Of a stretch of DNA of 64,000 nt, positions 40,765-51,789 are shown piece after piece (the stretch's first letter is position 1; each line of letters opens with the position of its first letter). The notes beneath the pieces were generated by a model. The model did not search any database and was not told the origin of the DNA. It saw only the letters and a program-made list of their open reading frames with translations. Both the position numbers and the translations under genes were made by a program. The stretch is from assembly GCA_029261155.1 (NCBI GenBank), contig JAJDBW010000024.1, forward strand, positions 1 through 64,000. Direction: 5' to 3'. Source of the DNA: Nitrospirota bacterium (GTDB taxonomy: Bacteria > Nitrospirota > Nitrospiria > SBBL01 > JAADHI01).

Positions 40765-41139
40765 ATGGCAGCGATCATTGCAGATTCTTGGGTCAAGGCC
40801 GATGTCGGCAACATGAAAAAATCCCTGGCTTTTTATGCAAAGCTCGGATTGAAACCCTCGATGCAAGTCCCCTCTTATTCGGAAATCACCTTTCCAGGGG
40901 GCACGGTTTTGGGCTTGCACCAGGTAAAAAAGAAGACCCCGGTTCAAGCCAAAAGGCCCTCTAAAAAAGGCTTCGGGATCATGGTTCGCGTTCACAACCT
41001 CAAGAAGGTTGTCTCTGAATTGAAACGAAAACGGATTCCAGCTGCCACAATCGCCCATGCCCCCGGCGGCGCCGATTTCTCTTCCATCTACGATCCTGAC
41101 GGCAACCGCCTGATCTTGGTCGAAATGGCTAAGGCATAA
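40765..41139 (+). CDS. VOC-family protein
   Basis: DVGNMKKSLAFYAKLGLKPS...DFSSIYDPDGNRLILVE; SD AAAGGAG. Confidence 0.88.
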   Translation: MAAIIADSWVKADVGNMKKSLAFYAKLGLKPSMQVPSYSEITFPGGTVLGLHQVKKKTPVQAKRPSKKGFGIMVRVHNLKKVVSELKRKRIPAATIAHAPGGADFSSIYDPDGNRLILVEMAKA

Positions 41140-41217
41140 GCCTAAGGAATATGGCGTGGGATTTCATTTTCAGCTCTTCGGCAATAGAATCAGAGGTAAC
41201 GCATGCGTAATGCGTTC

Positions 41218-41766
41218 TCACGCAAGGGCGCCTTTTTTTAAAGCATAGACGACATGCCGTACTGTCGCGCTCGCCTGATTAACAACCTTGTCGTAGGTCT
41301 TCCTTTTTTTCATACCCATCTTCTCAGCAACACGAATAGAAGCGGCATTCTCAAGCGAAGTATGAATGAACAGTTCCGGTAACCCGACTTTTAAAAAACC
41401 ATAATCCAAAGAGGCCTTCGCGGCTTCGGAGGCATAGCCTCTTCGCCAATATTTTTTATGAATATGGTAACCAATTTCAGGGAGCGTTTTACCGTCGATC
41501 TCTTGTAAGCTAATTCCGCACTGCCCGATAAATTGATCTTCCTTCTTTAGGATCACCGCCCAGAGGCCGAAATTTTTGTCACGATAACTTAACATCGACC
41601 GCGCAATCCAAGCTTCGGTTTCCTCCCGCGTATAGGGCCTTGGATAATAGCGCATCGTTTCTAGGTCGGATAATATTTCAAACAAACTTTGACAGTCGGC
41701 TAAGCTTAAAGCCCTTAAACCCAACCTTTCTGTTTCGATAAAAAAAGTGCTTGTGTCTTCACGCAT
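41218..41766 (-). CDS. GNAT-family N-acetyltransferase (RimJ-like)
   Basis: TERLGLRALSLADC, GYHIHKKYWRRGYASEAAKA. Confidence 0.9.
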   Translation of the reverse strand: MREDTSTFFIETERLGLRALSLADCQSLFEILSDLETMRYYPRPYTREETEAWIARSMLSYRDKNFGLWAVILKKEDQFIGQCGISLQEIDGKTLPEIGYHIHKKYWRRGYASEAAKASLDYGFLKVGLPELFIHTSLENAASIRVAEKMGMKKRKTYDKVVNQASATVRHVVYALKKGALA

Positions 41767-41814
41767 CGTTCGTAACGAGGACTAAAAAATGAGGCGCTCT
41801 TTCTCCCAACCGCC

Positions 41815-42126
41815 TCACTTCTTAAACACGCCAAACCACTTATCCACCATGCCTTGCTCTAACTGTGAAACCGCTTCCAGTTCACCGGCGTCGAGCCACA
41901 CCCCTTCGCAAGCCGAACATTTATCCACGGCAATGTCTTTATAATTGATTTCGATCAGCGGCATACCGCACTTCGGACAGTGCATAAAATGCAAGGCCTT
42001 CAGCCGGTTTTTCTCTTCGCCCTCCAGTTTCGCACGCGTCTCGTCCTCCGCCTTCTTGCGTCGCTCAAATTCCATACGGGCAAAATATTCATCTTCCTTC
42101 TCACTTGGCTTCATTGACATACGCAC
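41815..42126 (-). CDS. TFIIB-type zinc-ribbon protein
   Basis: CPKCGMPLIEINYKDIAVDKCSACEGVWLDAGEL. Confidence 0.88.
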   Translation of the reverse strand: MRMSMKPSEKEDEYFARMEFERRKKAEDETRAKLEGEEKNRLKALHFMHCPKCGMPLIEINYKDIAVDKCSACEGVWLDAGELEAVSQLEQGMVDKWFGVFKK

Positions 42127-42155
42127 TCCTTTTTTAAGGTGATTTCATTTTTCAA

Positions 42156-43643
42156 TCAGTGTACCTCCCTCACCAAACGAATGCCGATGAACTGATTGAT
42201 CTTATTACTGTTGCTAAATTCTTCGAATAAAAAGCCGTCCAGGGTCGCGCCCGTCTGCCAACCGCCGTCCCAAGTCATACTCTTTGCAAGAGAACCCCCG
42301 GCGTGAATTCGATGGTGGCGATTAAAATCCCAGCAGTCGGTCACCGCGCCGCCGTTTTTCGTCTGCGTCTGAAAACCTTCTTGATCCTTGGGCGGGCAAT
42401 CCAAAGTCCATTCCGACACATTGCCCACCATGTCGTAAAGCCCCCAGGGATTAGGCGGATATTGACCGATGGGCCTTAAATCGTCCACGTAACAACTGTG
42501 GTTTTTATAGGTCGGCAATTCCGTGCAGAGGTTTCCCATGTGATAAATATTTTTATAAATTTTATTGTCGTACAAAATATTGCTGAAACCGCGCTCCCAA
42601 TAGAAATCGCCATTTTCCCCCGCCAAGGCCGCATACTGCCATTCGGCGTGGCTGGGCAAGCGGTAATTGACCCCCGTGACTTCGGAGATCCATTCCGCAT
42701 AGTGTTGTGCGTCTTCGAAAGACACCCAAAAAACCGGCAGGACTATACCCTCTTGATAGCGACGCGGCGTCGGACAGGGATTCTCATCGGCACCCCAACT
42801 CAATCGATAAGCCGGTCGGTCCGTCGGCAAACAGCCCTTGAATTTTTCTTCCCGCCCTGTACTGCGGGCGAATAGATTATATTGCTCGAAGGAAATCTCG
42901 TATTTCGAAATTGAAAAGCGCTTCACGTGAATTTTATGCCGCACACGATGGTTGCCCTTTGAATCGCGCTTTTGATTGCCGTAAAGAAAATCCCCATCGG
43001 GAACAGGAACCATAACAATCCCCTCGCTGCCGTCGATCAAAACATCTTTGAATTCCCTGAGATCACTGATCATGCGAGAGCGGTTGTTGTTGATGATCAT
43101 TTGTTTTTGAATGGCATCGACCTTGCCGATAATAATCTTCGATCGCTCCGCGCCAAGCGTCGCTTGCTTTTCGACCGCCTCGACCTGGCCCATCATTTCC
43201 TGATGCTGGGCCAGCAACTGCGTCCGTAATTGAGCGATATTGGCCTCGACTGATTTCCTGAGACCCTTAATCTGCCCATAAAGCTGAGACTGCTGCTGCG
43301 CGTTGAGCTGCTCGATGTGCCGAAAAAATTCCTGCTGAACCCTTGGGTTTTCGGCGACCAGTTTCGCGGCAAGCTGGGCTTGAATGTCGTCGGGCTTTTC
43401 TTTTTCTTCCTTCAAGGCGATGAGCTCAGGGGCCTGCTTGATCACGGCATCAATAAGGGGGGCGCAGATCAATTTCAACACGACCTCTCCGCCGATTTCC
43501 TTGCAAAGCCGTTTGGGCCCGAGTTCCGCGCTGTTTTTTAAAATCTCTTTCCCGACATCCAAAGCGAATTGTTCTAATGAAAAAGCCGCCGAGGCGCGGG
43601 CCGGGAAAAGAAAGAGCAATAGGACGATGAGGTAGCGTACCAT
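42156..43643 (-). CDS. Secreted FGE/SUMF1-fold protein
   Basis: MVPVPDGDFLYGN, WGLYDMVGNVSEWTLD, HAGGS. Confidence 0.82.
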   Translation of the reverse strand: MVRYLIVLLLFLFPARASAAFSLEQFALDVGKEILKNSAELGPKRLCKEIGGEVVLKLICAPLIDAVIKQAPELIALKEEKEKPDDIQAQLAAKLVAENPRVQQEFFRHIEQLNAQQQSQLYGQIKGLRKSVEANIAQLRTQLLAQHQEMMGQVEAVEKQATLGAERSKIIIGKVDAIQKQMIINNNRSRMISDLREFKDVLIDGSEGIVMVPVPDGDFLYGNQKRDSKGNHRVRHKIHVKRFSISKYEISFEQYNLFARSTGREEKFKGCLPTDRPAYRLSWGADENPCPTPRRYQEGIVLPVFWVSFEDAQHYAEWISEVTGVNYRLPSHAEWQYAALAGENGDFYWERGFSNILYDNKIYKNIYHMGNLCTELPTYKNHSCYVDDLRPIGQYPPNPWGLYDMVGNVSEWTLDCPPKDQEGFQTQTKNGGAVTDCWDFNRHHRIHAGGSLAKSMTWDGGWQTGATLDGFLFEEFSNSNKINQFIGIRLVREVH

Positions 43644-44026
43644 TTTAATTTAAGAGGACTCCCAAGACATTCACGAATCACAACAAAGGTCTTTAATGAT
43701 GCATCGTAACGAATCGGATGCAGATTGGCAAGACAGGATTTCACCGCCCACAATATCGCCACAATCACTCACATACAGACCGTTTAGACCTTCGGAGCAG
43801 ATCCTTAAAAAGGAGGTGGTTTAGATCGACTGCGGTTCGACGGCCCGAGTCTTTTCCACATCGATGAGGAATTCATCCCCGCCGAGCGCACCGTGGAAGG
43901 ACCGACAAAAGAGGCGGAAGGAGGGGACACGACAACACAGGTATTACGCGGGAGAACGGGAAAAATAAAAATCTTAGAACCGAGACCATAATAATTGAAG
44001 CGGTTTACTGGAAATGGCTTGTAATT

Positions 44027-47000
44027 TTATTTGCCGTCGGCCCTAAAATATTTCGCCTCTGGATGATGAAAGGCCAGGGCAGAAACCGAGGCTTCGGGGT
44101 CCATCATGTGGCCTTCGGTAAGGGACACACCAATTTGTTCGGTCTCTTTCAAAAGTGCGAAAAGTTTTTCCTGATCGGCCATGTCGGGACAAGCGGGATA
44201 ACCGAAGCTCACGCGGATGCCTTGGTATTTGTTTTTGAGAACCTCACGAATGCTCAATCCTGCTGGGTCGGCAATACCCCAGTCCGCGCGGATCTTTTTG
44301 TGCAGCCATTCGGCCATACCCTCGGCCCCTTCTATGGCAATCGCCTGCAACATGTGGGAGCGGAGATAATCGCCCGCCTCTTTCCACTGCTGCGAAAGAT
44401 CGCGCACGCCCCGCCCGAACGTAACGACGAAGAGGGCGACCGAATCCCTCTCTCCGGAGGACACATCGCGGCAATAGTCGGATAAGCACAAATGCTCGCC
44501 ACCCGCCTGCCGCGGAAAGTGAAAGGTTTTAATCACGCGATCCAAGTGTTCGGGATCGTAAATCAGCAGATCGTTTCCCTGCGACTGGCAAGGGAAATAA
44601 CGATAGAGACCTTCGGCCACAAGCAGATTTTTTTGGACGATCTCCAACTGCATCGCCTCGACTTGTTCGTGAAGTTTTTTCGCCTTTTCATCACCGTCTT
44701 TAAGCAGCCGTTCCAGGTTGCCTTTTAAACCCAAATGATTGCCATATAACATCGACGGATTGATGAAGGAAAAGATTTCCTTCAAGGGACCGGATTGAAT
44801 CAAGTGCGGAGAGAAATCGGGCGGCTTTGGCAGCGGAACATCGCGGCGAACGGCCGAGCGTTCTATTGGACCGGACGTTATCACTGCCGTCTTCTTTTCC
44901 TTTTCCGCACGCGCCTTGGCAGACTTTTCAACCTCGACCGCAAGCTTTTTGATGAGATCGGCACGGGCTTCGGGATCAGTCAGTTGGTTGGCCAAGCGCA
45001 GGCCGTCCATGGCATCCTTCGCATAAAGGACGGGCCCGCTGTATTCGGCGGCGATCTTCGTGTCGGTGAAACGCCGGGTGAGGGCAGCGCCACCGACCAG
45101 AATGGGCAGGGTTATTCCGGCATGTTTAAAATCCTTGGCCGTAATCACCATCTCCTGGGCTGATTTTACGAGCAGACCGCTCAGGCCGATCATGTCCGGC
45201 ATTTCCTTGCGCGCGGCTTCGATCAAGATCTCCGGCCGGACCTTGATGCCCAAATTCACGACTTCGAAGCCGTTGTTCGAGAGAATGATCTCGACGAGAT
45301 TTTTTCCAATATCGTGGACGTCGCCCTTCACCGTCGCCAAGATGATCTTGCCCCGGTTGGCGGTCTCGGATTTTTTCATGAATTGCTCAAGGTGGCGCAC
45401 GGCCGCCTTCATCGCCTCTGCCGACTGGAGTACCTCGGCGACGATCAGTTCGTTCAAATTAAAAAGCCGGCCGACCTCCGCCATGCCCTTCATTAACGGC
45501 CCGTTGATAATCTCGATGGGTCCTGCCGCTTTTCGCTTTAATTCCAAGTCGTCGATCAGGCCGTCTTTACTGCCTTCGATGATGTAGGTCGCCAGGCGCT
45601 CGTCGAGCGGTGGCCTTGGACCTTCTTTTTTAGGTACAACCTTTTTTTCGCGGAAATGCGCGGCGAAGGCGGCAATGGGATCCTCGCCCCGCCAATACAG
45701 CAAATCTTCGGACAACTTGCGTTCCGCTGCCGGGATGGAGGGATAGCGCTCCAACTTTTCGGCGTTGACAATGGCATAATCGAGCCCGGCCTGAACGCAA
45801 TGATAAAGAAAGACGGCATTGAGCACCTCGCGTCCCGCCGGGGGCAAACCGAAGGACACATTGCTGATGCCGAGAATGGTCTTCACGCCCGGCAAGGCCG
45901 CTTTGACGAGACGGATACCTTCGATGGTTTCGGGCGCCGAACCGATGTAATTCGCGTCGCCCGTGCCCACGGGAAAGACGAGTAAGTCGAAGATGAGATC
46001 CTCAGGCTGAATCCCGTACTTGTTCACGAGTAAGTCGTAGGACCGTTTGGCGATTTCGAGTTTGCGCTGGCGCGTCACGCCCATGCCCTGATCGGGGTCT
46101 TCGTCGATGCAACCGACGACGACCGCGCCGCCGTATTTTTTGAGCAGCGGGACAACATCCTCAAAGCGCTTCTCGCCCTCTTCAAGATTAATCGAATTGA
46201 TAATCGACTTGCCTTGGCAACGCTTGAGCGCGGCCTCCGTCACTTGGTAATCCGTCGAGTCGATCATGATGGGGGCCTGGATCTTTTTGTTAAGCAAAGC
46301 GAGGAAGACATCGATGTCTTCGACTTCCTCGCGGTCAGGATTGGCCATGCACACGTCGATAACCTGTGCGCCGTTTTTCACCTGCGCCCGTCCGATCTCC
46401 GCGCCTTCCTCGATCTTACCGTTGACGATCATCTCCTTGAACTTGCGGCTGCCAATGACGTTGGTCCGCTCACCGACGATGATGGGACGGTTTTCTTCCT
46501 CGACCAAGAGATATTCGATGCCCGAAACAGCCGTCCGTTTTTGGGGCTTCGGCACACGGGGCTTGCGGCCCGCGACCATCTTGGCGATGGCGGCGATATG
46601 CGCAGGCGTCGTGCCGCAGCAACCGCCGATAATATTCACCCAGCCTTCTTCTACAAAATGGTCGAGTTTCGTGGACAAGGATTCGGGCGTTTCCTCGTAA
46701 AGCCCTTCTTCGTTGGGCAGCCCTGCGTTCGGATAAACGCTCACCAAGCAGGCAGCCATCTTCGAAATCGAACGGATGTGATCGGTCATAAACTCCGGCC
46801 CGGTCGCACAATTCAGACCGATAGACAACAAAGGAAGATGTTCGACCGCCGTGTAGAGGGCCTCCACGCCTTGGCCCGCCAGCATCGTCCCCGTCGGCTC
46901 GATCGTTGCGGAAAGCATGATGGGCACGGAAACGCCGAGGGCCTCTTGGGCTTGAATGAGGCCGATGGCTGCCGCCTTAACGTTAATCGTATCCTGCGCG

Positions 47001-47494
47001 GTTTCGAGCAGGAGCAGATCGACGCCGCCTTCGATCAGGCCCTGGGCCTGCAAGGAAAAGTTGTCGACCAATTGATCGAAGGTCACGCCGCCGGTCACAG
47101 TAATGGCCTTAGTGGTCGGCCCCATCGAACCCGCGACGAAACGGGGTTTGTCCGGTGTGCTGAATTTTGCCGCCGCCGCCCGCGCCACCTGCGCGCCGGC
47201 CTTGTTGATTTCGACAACCTGATTTTCGAGGTCGTATTCCGCCAAGACAAGGCCCGTACCCCCGAAGGTGTTGGTTTCGACGATGTCGGCCCCGGCCTCG
47301 TAATAGGTTTCGTGAATGGCTTGAATGACATCAGGCCGAGTAAGATTCAAATTCTCATTGCAGCCCTCGAGCGCCTCGCCCCCGAAATCCGCTGCGTTGA
47401 GTTCCCGCGCCTGAATCATCGTCCCCATTGCCCCATCCATCACGAGGATGCGTTCACGCAGGAGCGAAATTAATTTATTATCCTCATCGGGCAT
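44027..47494 (-). CDS. metH: Cobalamin-dependent methionine synthase
   Basis: MDGAMGTMIQ, GGCCGTTP, pterin-binding domain, DVHDIGKNLV B12 motif, C-terminal activation domain. Confidence 0.96.
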   Translation of the reverse strand: MPDEDNKLISLLRERILVMDGAMGTMIQARELNAADFGGEALEGCNENLNLTRPDVIQAIHETYYEAGADIVETNTFGGTGLVLAEYDLENQVVEINKAGAQVARAAAAKFSTPDKPRFVAGSMGPTTKAITVTGGVTFDQLVDNFSLQAQGLIEGGVDLLLLETAQDTINVKAAAIGLIQAQEALGVSVPIMLSATIEPTGTMLAGQGVEALYTAVEHLPLLSIGLNCATGPEFMTDHIRSISKMAACLVSVYPNAGLPNEEGLYEETPESLSTKLDHFVEEGWVNIIGGCCGTTPAHIAAIAKMVAGRKPRVPKPQKRTAVSGIEYLLVEEENRPIIVGERTNVIGSRKFKEMIVNGKIEEGAEIGRAQVKNGAQVIDVCMANPDREEVEDIDVFLALLNKKIQAPIMIDSTDYQVTEAALKRCQGKSIINSINLEEGEKRFEDVVPLLKKYGGAVVVGCIDEDPDQGMGVTRQRKLEIAKRSYDLLVNKYGIQPEDLIFDLLVFPVGTGDANYIGSAPETIEGIRLVKAALPGVKTILGISNVSFGLPPAGREVLNAVFLYHCVQAGLDYAIVNAEKLERYPSIPAAERKLSEDLLYWRGEDPIAAFAAHFREKKVVPKKEGPRPPLDERLATYIIEGSKDGLIDDLELKRKAAGPIEIINGPLMKGMAEVGRLFNLNELIVAEVLQSAEAMKAAVRHLEQFMKKSETANRGKIILATVKGDVHDIGKNLVEIILSNNGFEVVNLGIKVRPEILIEAARKEMPDMIGLSGLLVKSAQEMVITAKDFKHAGITLPILVGGAALTRRFTDTKIAAEYSGPVLYAKDAMDGLRLANQLTDPEARADLIKKLAVEVEKSAKARAEKEKKTAVITSGPIERSAVRRDVPLPKPPDFSPHLIQSGPLKEIFSFINPSMLYGNHLGLKGNLERLLKDGDEKAKKLHEQVEAMQLEIVQKNLLVAEGLYRYFPCQSQGNDLLIYDPEHLDRVIKTFHFPRQAGGEHLCLSDYCRDVSSGERDSVALFVVTFGRGVRDLSQQWKEAGDYLRSHMLQAIAIEGAEGMAEWLHKKIRADWGIADPAGLSIREVLKNKYQGIRVSFGYPACPDMADQEKLFALLKETEQIGVSLTEGHMMDPEASVSALAFHHPEAKYFRADGK

Positions 47495-47693
47495 TCTTTT
47501 TCTCTCTTATTTTCAAATGATCGGTCTGATTAAACATTGTCTATCGACAACGCCCTTTTCCTGGGAAAGGCAGATTCGCCTTTTATTATCGGGCGGAAAA
47601 ATTTTTATCATTGTAGCAGAGGATCGGATGCTGTGCACTTCTTTTTCAATTCTTGACTTTCGAGGTGGGTGCGGATAAAATCGTGCGACTTTC

Positions 47694-47769
47694 CCCAGTA
47701 GCTCAGCTGGCAGAGCAGACGGCTGTTAACCGTCGGGTCGCTGGTTCGAATCCGGCCTGGGGAGCCATA
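47694..47769 (+). tRNA. tRNA-Asn (GTT)
   Basis: 76-nt cloverleaf, anticodon GTT, encoded CCA. Confidence 0.95.
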
Positions 47770-47776
47770 ATTTAAA

Positions 47777-47811
47777 AGGCTGTCTTCCAAAGGGGAGACA
47801 GCCTTTTTTAT
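47777..47811 (+). terminator. Rho-independent terminator after tRNA-Asn
   Basis: AAAGGCTGTCT ... AGACAGCCTTT followed by T-run. Confidence 0.88.
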
Positions 47812-47928
47812 TCTTGTTTCATTGGGGGATTAATATGGCTTCTCGGAAGTGAGGCGAGCTAGGCTTGTCTGATTTGAGGGATGAGACCGAATCGGGTCGC
47901 CCTTCACTCGGCTCCAGCTTTCAAGCGC

Positions 47929-49350
47929 TTAAATCCGATATTTCTGGACAAATTCGTTTAGTTTCGCGGCCATCTCGGATAAACTGGAAGCCGCTTCCTC
48001 AGTGCCGGAGGCCCCCTGGACGACATCCGTCGCCGCGAGGTTCACTTGGCCGATTTTTTCGGTAATTTCGACCGAACTAATGTTTCCGATACAACGAACG
48101 GCTTTTTCGGTATCTTCCTGAATTAAGGCGATCTTTTCCGTAATCGTTTCTGCAGCGTGCGTGGTTTCCTTAGAAAGGGTTTTTACCTCGTTTGCAACCA
48201 CCGCAAAACCTTTGCCCGCCTCTCCAGCTCGTGCGGCTTCGATGGTCGCATTCAAGGCCAACAGGTTGGTCTGGTCGGCCAGGGAGGTAATAAGCTGTGT
48301 CACCTCGTTAATTTCGTTGCTGTTTTGACTCAGTTTCAGCATGATCGCATTGGTTTCGTCGCTCATCTTCTTGGCCGAATCGGCCACACCACTCACCCTC
48401 TCGGAGGAAACCTTCGCGTTGTTCCCCATTTCCCGGCTGATTGCGGTGAGCTCTTCCGAGGAACTGGCCAGTGAATTCGAATAGCGGCCGATGGTCTGTA
48501 TATTTTCTTTCAGATCCATAAAAAAGCGAGATAAGCCCTCACCGAGCAGGCCGATGGCACTCTCCCCCTTCACCTCAATCTCTTGGTTCAGATCGCCTTT
48601 GGCCGCAGCATTTACCACTTCGAGTATGCTATCCACCTTTTGGCTCAGTTCCCAGGACTCCGCCATTTCTTTCTCTCCGGCGTAGCGGATTTTTTCGAGG
48701 GCTTCTTCCATCTTCTCCGTCGCCGTGTTTAAGGCAGCCGATATGCGTCCGGTTTCGTCCTTGGAATTGATATCCAGCCGTTGAGAAAGATCGCCCTCCG
48801 CAACGCGCTCTAGCACGCCCACAACCTGTCCAAGCGGTTTTAGCATGCGGTTCACCCTAAAAATCGAAAGGCAAAGGACGGGAAGGAAGACAAGAATGCC
48901 TGCAGACATCGCATAAACAAGACCATCCTCAATGGCCGTTTCCACCGGTGTGAAGGTAAACGCGATCAGAAGATACCCTATCCCTTCTCCATCTTCATCT
49001 CTTAATATCCTTCTTTCATAAGAAATGTTTTCGACCACGACCATGTTCCCATTTCGGAGTGCGGTTTCCACCGTGGAGGGAATTTCAAAAGACTCCGGGA
49101 TGGAAAGGAGGGCGGTATTGTCTTCGTCGTAGACGATCGATCCTGCAACGATGGAATAGTGTCGATGTTGCTGAAGGGTCTTTTGAACGGCATCCATCCT
49201 GCCCGTCGAAAGACCCAGCTCCACATTATCGACGGAAAACTCCATAAGGCTCGATTTCTGTTCCGTAAAGGAGCGAAGCGTTTCCTCTTTTTGTGCTTTG
49301 GTCAGGACGACCACAACGACAACAACAGTTGTTATGAGTGCGGCCATCAA
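47929..49350 (-). CDS. Methyl-accepting chemotaxis protein
   Basis: N-terminal TM and sensor, [44 protein letters not shown]. Confidence 0.93.
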   Translation of the reverse strand: MMAALITTVVVVVVVLTKAQKEETLRSFTEQKSSLMEFSVDNVELGLSTGRMDAVQKTLQQHRHYSIVAGSIVYDEDNTALLSIPESFEIPSTVETALRNGNMVVVENISYERRILRDEDGEGIGYLLIAFTFTPVETAIEDGLVYAMSAGILVFLPVLCLSIFRVNRMLKPLGQVVGVLERVAEGDLSQRLDINSKDETGRISAALNTATEKMEEALEKIRYAGEKEMAESWELSQKVDSILEVVNAAAKGDLNQEIEVKGESAIGLLGEGLSRFFMDLKENIQTIGRYSNSLASSSEELTAISREMGNNAKVSSERVSGVADSAKKMSDETNAIMLKLSQNSNEINEVTQLITSLADQTNLLALNATIEAARAGEAGKGFAVVANEVKTLSKETTHAAETITEKIALIQEDTEKAVRCIGNISSVEITEKIGQVNLAATDVVQGASGTEEAASSLSEMAAKLNEFVQKYRI

Positions 49351-49756
49351 AACAACGAGAAACTTTCTAAGAATGATCTCCCTCCTTTGCCAAAACGATG
49401 TTCCTGCTAACCGATGTATTGCTCAGCAGGTGCTTAAAAATGCTGTTTTTTTTGATCGAATCAAATAATTGAGCTCAAAAAAGTCCAAAGGTTTGATTAC
49501 GGCCCTGAGGTAACATTACCTTTGCCTCAAATCAATCAAAGCAAAAAAAAAAGAAAAACCTTTCGCGCGCAGGGGCGACGCACTTTTAGACCCATCAATA
49601 TAGAGGACTATTCCATTCATCGGAACCGGACCTAAATTCTTGAGTCCGAACCTGTGATTTGCTAATTATTATAACACTTTATTTGAATTCGCTTGGGCAG
49701 GCTTAGCTTAAAATCAAGATTACTTGAGTATGATCTGAGAATGATCTGAGGATTTA

Positions 49757-50491
49757 TTAGTCGAAGATTTCTCCCCCGCTGATTTTTCTCCGTTTTTTCT
49801 CCCGATCGAGCGGGTGATCATAGCCGGGCAAGATGGTCCCATCGACAGAGTAGGGCCCAATACGGTTCCATGTCCCTCGCTCGGCCTGGCTGAGATACTC
49901 CATTTCCAAAATCGCCTTAGGGCTTTTGTAGCCGTATTTATAGGGAATGATCATTCTTAAGGGAAATCCATGCTCGTCACTCAGCGGCGCGGCGTTCATA
50001 CTGTGCACCAGGAGGCTGCGCGTGTGGTGAAGATCATCCAAGGGAAGGTATTCGATGTAGGTATCGGCGCAACGGAAAAGAACGCCAACGGCATCGGGCA
50101 GGGGTCGAACAATCGCATCGAGCGCGGCAAGACGAAAACCCTCCCACTCCGCCTTGGCCGACCAGCATTCAACGCATTTTATACGGGAAACTTGCGTTTG
50201 CCTTGGGAGTTTTTTAAGGACCTCCAGGCTAAAGTTTTGTGGGTTTTCGCAGGCGCCGCTCACTTTCAATCGCCAGGATTCGCCCTCTATTCTTTTAAAC
50301 GATTTATAGTATTGGATGTAGAAATGCTTATACTTCCCCTCGCGAGTTTTCCCGACATACTCCGAACCCCGCCAAAAATTGAAGCCCGCAAGTGCCTTAG
50401 TCGGCCGAAACCAAGAAACACCGAGAGCCGCCAGGGCGATAATAATACGTCGGATAAAACTTCGACGTCCCATTTTATTTAACGGACGCAT
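49757..50491 (-). CDS. SUOX-fold molybdopterin-dependent oxidoreductase (YedY/MsrP-like)
   Basis: Tat-like GRRSFIRR leader; IKCVECWSAKAEWEG; NAAPLSDEHGFPLRMIIPYKYGYKSPKAI. Confidence 0.82.
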   Translation of the reverse strand: MRPLNKMGRRSFIRRIIIALAALGVSWFRPTKALAGFNFWRGSEYVGKTREGKYKHFYIQYYKSFKRIEGESWRLKVSGACENPQNFSLEVLKKLPRQTQVSRIKCVECWSAKAEWEGFRLAALDAIVRPLPDAVGVLFRCADTYIEYLPLDDLHHTRSLLVHSMNAAPLSDEHGFPLRMIIPYKYGYKSPKAILEMEYLSQAERGTWNRIGPYSVDGTILPGYDHPLDREKKRRKISGGEIFD

Positions 50492-51225
50492 CGAAAGCCC
50501 AGGAAGATATATCGCCGGTCCGCATCCACTTCAATCTGATCGGTGGTCCGACTGTATTCGTAATCCAGGTGCTGGTTCCACACCCCGCCCCGCGCGATTT
50601 TTTTACCCTTTGCCTCATCGGCAGTCCACTCCCAAACGGAAGCGGCCATGTCGCGCACACCAAAGGGTGAAACGTCTTTTTTGTTGAAGCCGACGACGCG
50701 CTTCACCATACCGGAAAAAGGGGGGTGGGGTTTATTTCGGTTCCGCTTTTCACCCCAGGGATAAACCCTGCCATCCGTGCCACGGGCTGCCTTTTCCCAC
50801 TCTGCCGCCGAGGGAAGTCTTTTGCCCAGGGCTTCGCAATAGCCCTGGGCTTCGCGCCAGCGAATGAAACTCACAGGATGTCGTTCTTTTCCCGCAGGAT
50901 AGACATAGGCAGGAAAAACGATTTTGAATTCCGCGTTCGACACTTCAAAGCGGTCAATCGTGTAGCGCTCGAGCACGACGATATTGTGATCACCCGACTC
51001 TGCTTTCTCCCCCATCAAAAAAGGACCTTCAGGGATTTCAATCATCTCTTCCGATATGGGAACAGGCAGCATGTCCGCCAAGGCAGGGCTCAAGTATGGG
51101 AAGTAACATAAGAACAAAGCGAGGGTGATCAAACATAAACCCGCCTTCACAACCGTTCTTTGACATACGGGTGAGAGACTCAAGTGATTATTTTTATATT
51201 TAAATAAAATGGCGTGGGATTGCAT
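50479..51225 (-). CDS. FGE/SUMF1-fold protein, translationally coupled to the molybdoenzyme gene
   Basis: MIEIPEGPFLMGEKAESGD, GKRLPSAAEWEKAARGTDGRVYPWG, ARGGVW; overlaps the downstream gene. Confidence 0.85.
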   Translation of the reverse strand: MQSHAILFKYKNNHLSLSPVCQRTVVKAGLCLITLALFLCYFPYLSPALADMLPVPISEEMIEIPEGPFLMGEKAESGDHNIVVLERYTIDRFEVSNAEFKIVFPAYVYPAGKERHPVSFIRWREAQGYCEALGKRLPSAAEWEKAARGTDGRVYPWGEKRNRNKPHPPFSGMVKRVVGFNKKDVSPFGVRDMAASVWEWTADEAKGKKIARGGVWNQHLDYEYSRTTDQIEVDADRRYIFLGFRCVR

Positions 51226-51252
51226 GAACGATCACTCATTCCTGCTGTGCGA

Positions 51253-51789
51253 TTAAAACTCCGAAGATTGTTCAGTCGGCAATCTCGGTTCCGTAGGTGA
51301 GAAAGGGTCCTCGCTGAATTGCGAAAAGATCACCAGGTAGGCCATCACCAGGCAGACAATCAACGCGATTAAGAGCGGATTGTCCCTCAAAAAATGAATC
51401 TGCGCGCCGCCGCAGGCTGGGCATTTGTTGCCGTGTTCATCTCGCAAAGCTTCATTGCACCATCGGCAAAACTTTTCTTTGCCTGGCGCGGGCTTGGCCG
51501 TGTCAACCGACTGAGGTCCAGAGCTTGCTTGAAGTGTGGCACCGCAGTGCCGACAAATAGGCTGATCGGCTTTTACCATTTTACCGCATGACGAACAGGC
51601 CACAAAGCCCATCTTCTCCAACTCTTGGACCTCGTACTTCCGATCACCGAGGGCTGCGAGGTGAATAATGGCAATAAAAAACAAGAGAAAACCATAGACC
51701 GCCCAAGGGAAAAACGGACGGTTCTTCTGCTCTGCGATGACTCCGACGATGGCCCCGCTAATGATGCCGACAATGAGAGGGACAAGCAT
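51253..51789 (-). CDS. Membrane protein with double zinc-ribbon
   Basis: CSSCGKMVKADQPICRHCG and CRWCNEALRDEHGNKCPACGG plus N- and C-terminal TM segments. Confidence 0.75.
   Translation of the reverse strand: MLVPLIVGIISGAIVGVIAEQKNRPFFPWAVYGFLLFFIAIIHLAALGDRKYEVQELEKMGFVACSSCGKMVKADQPICRHCGATLQASSGPQSVDTAKPAPGKEKFCRWCNEALRDEHGNKCPACGGAQIHFLRDNPLLIALIVCLVMAYLVIFSQFSEDPFSPTEPRLPTEQSSEF

Noticed and set aside
46214-47473. 419-aa plus-strand ORF antisense to metH
   Set aside because: metH is unambiguous in the opposite frame; the antisense ORF has low-complexity, non-family-like composition
44027-47640. Cobalamin riboswitch upstream of metH
   Set aside because: No convincing B12-box or riboswitch core recognised between the metH start and tRNA-Asn
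47608-47790. 60-aa minus-strand ORF
   Set aside because: Antisense translation of tRNA-Asn (GRIRTSDPTVNSRLLCQLSYWG), not a protein
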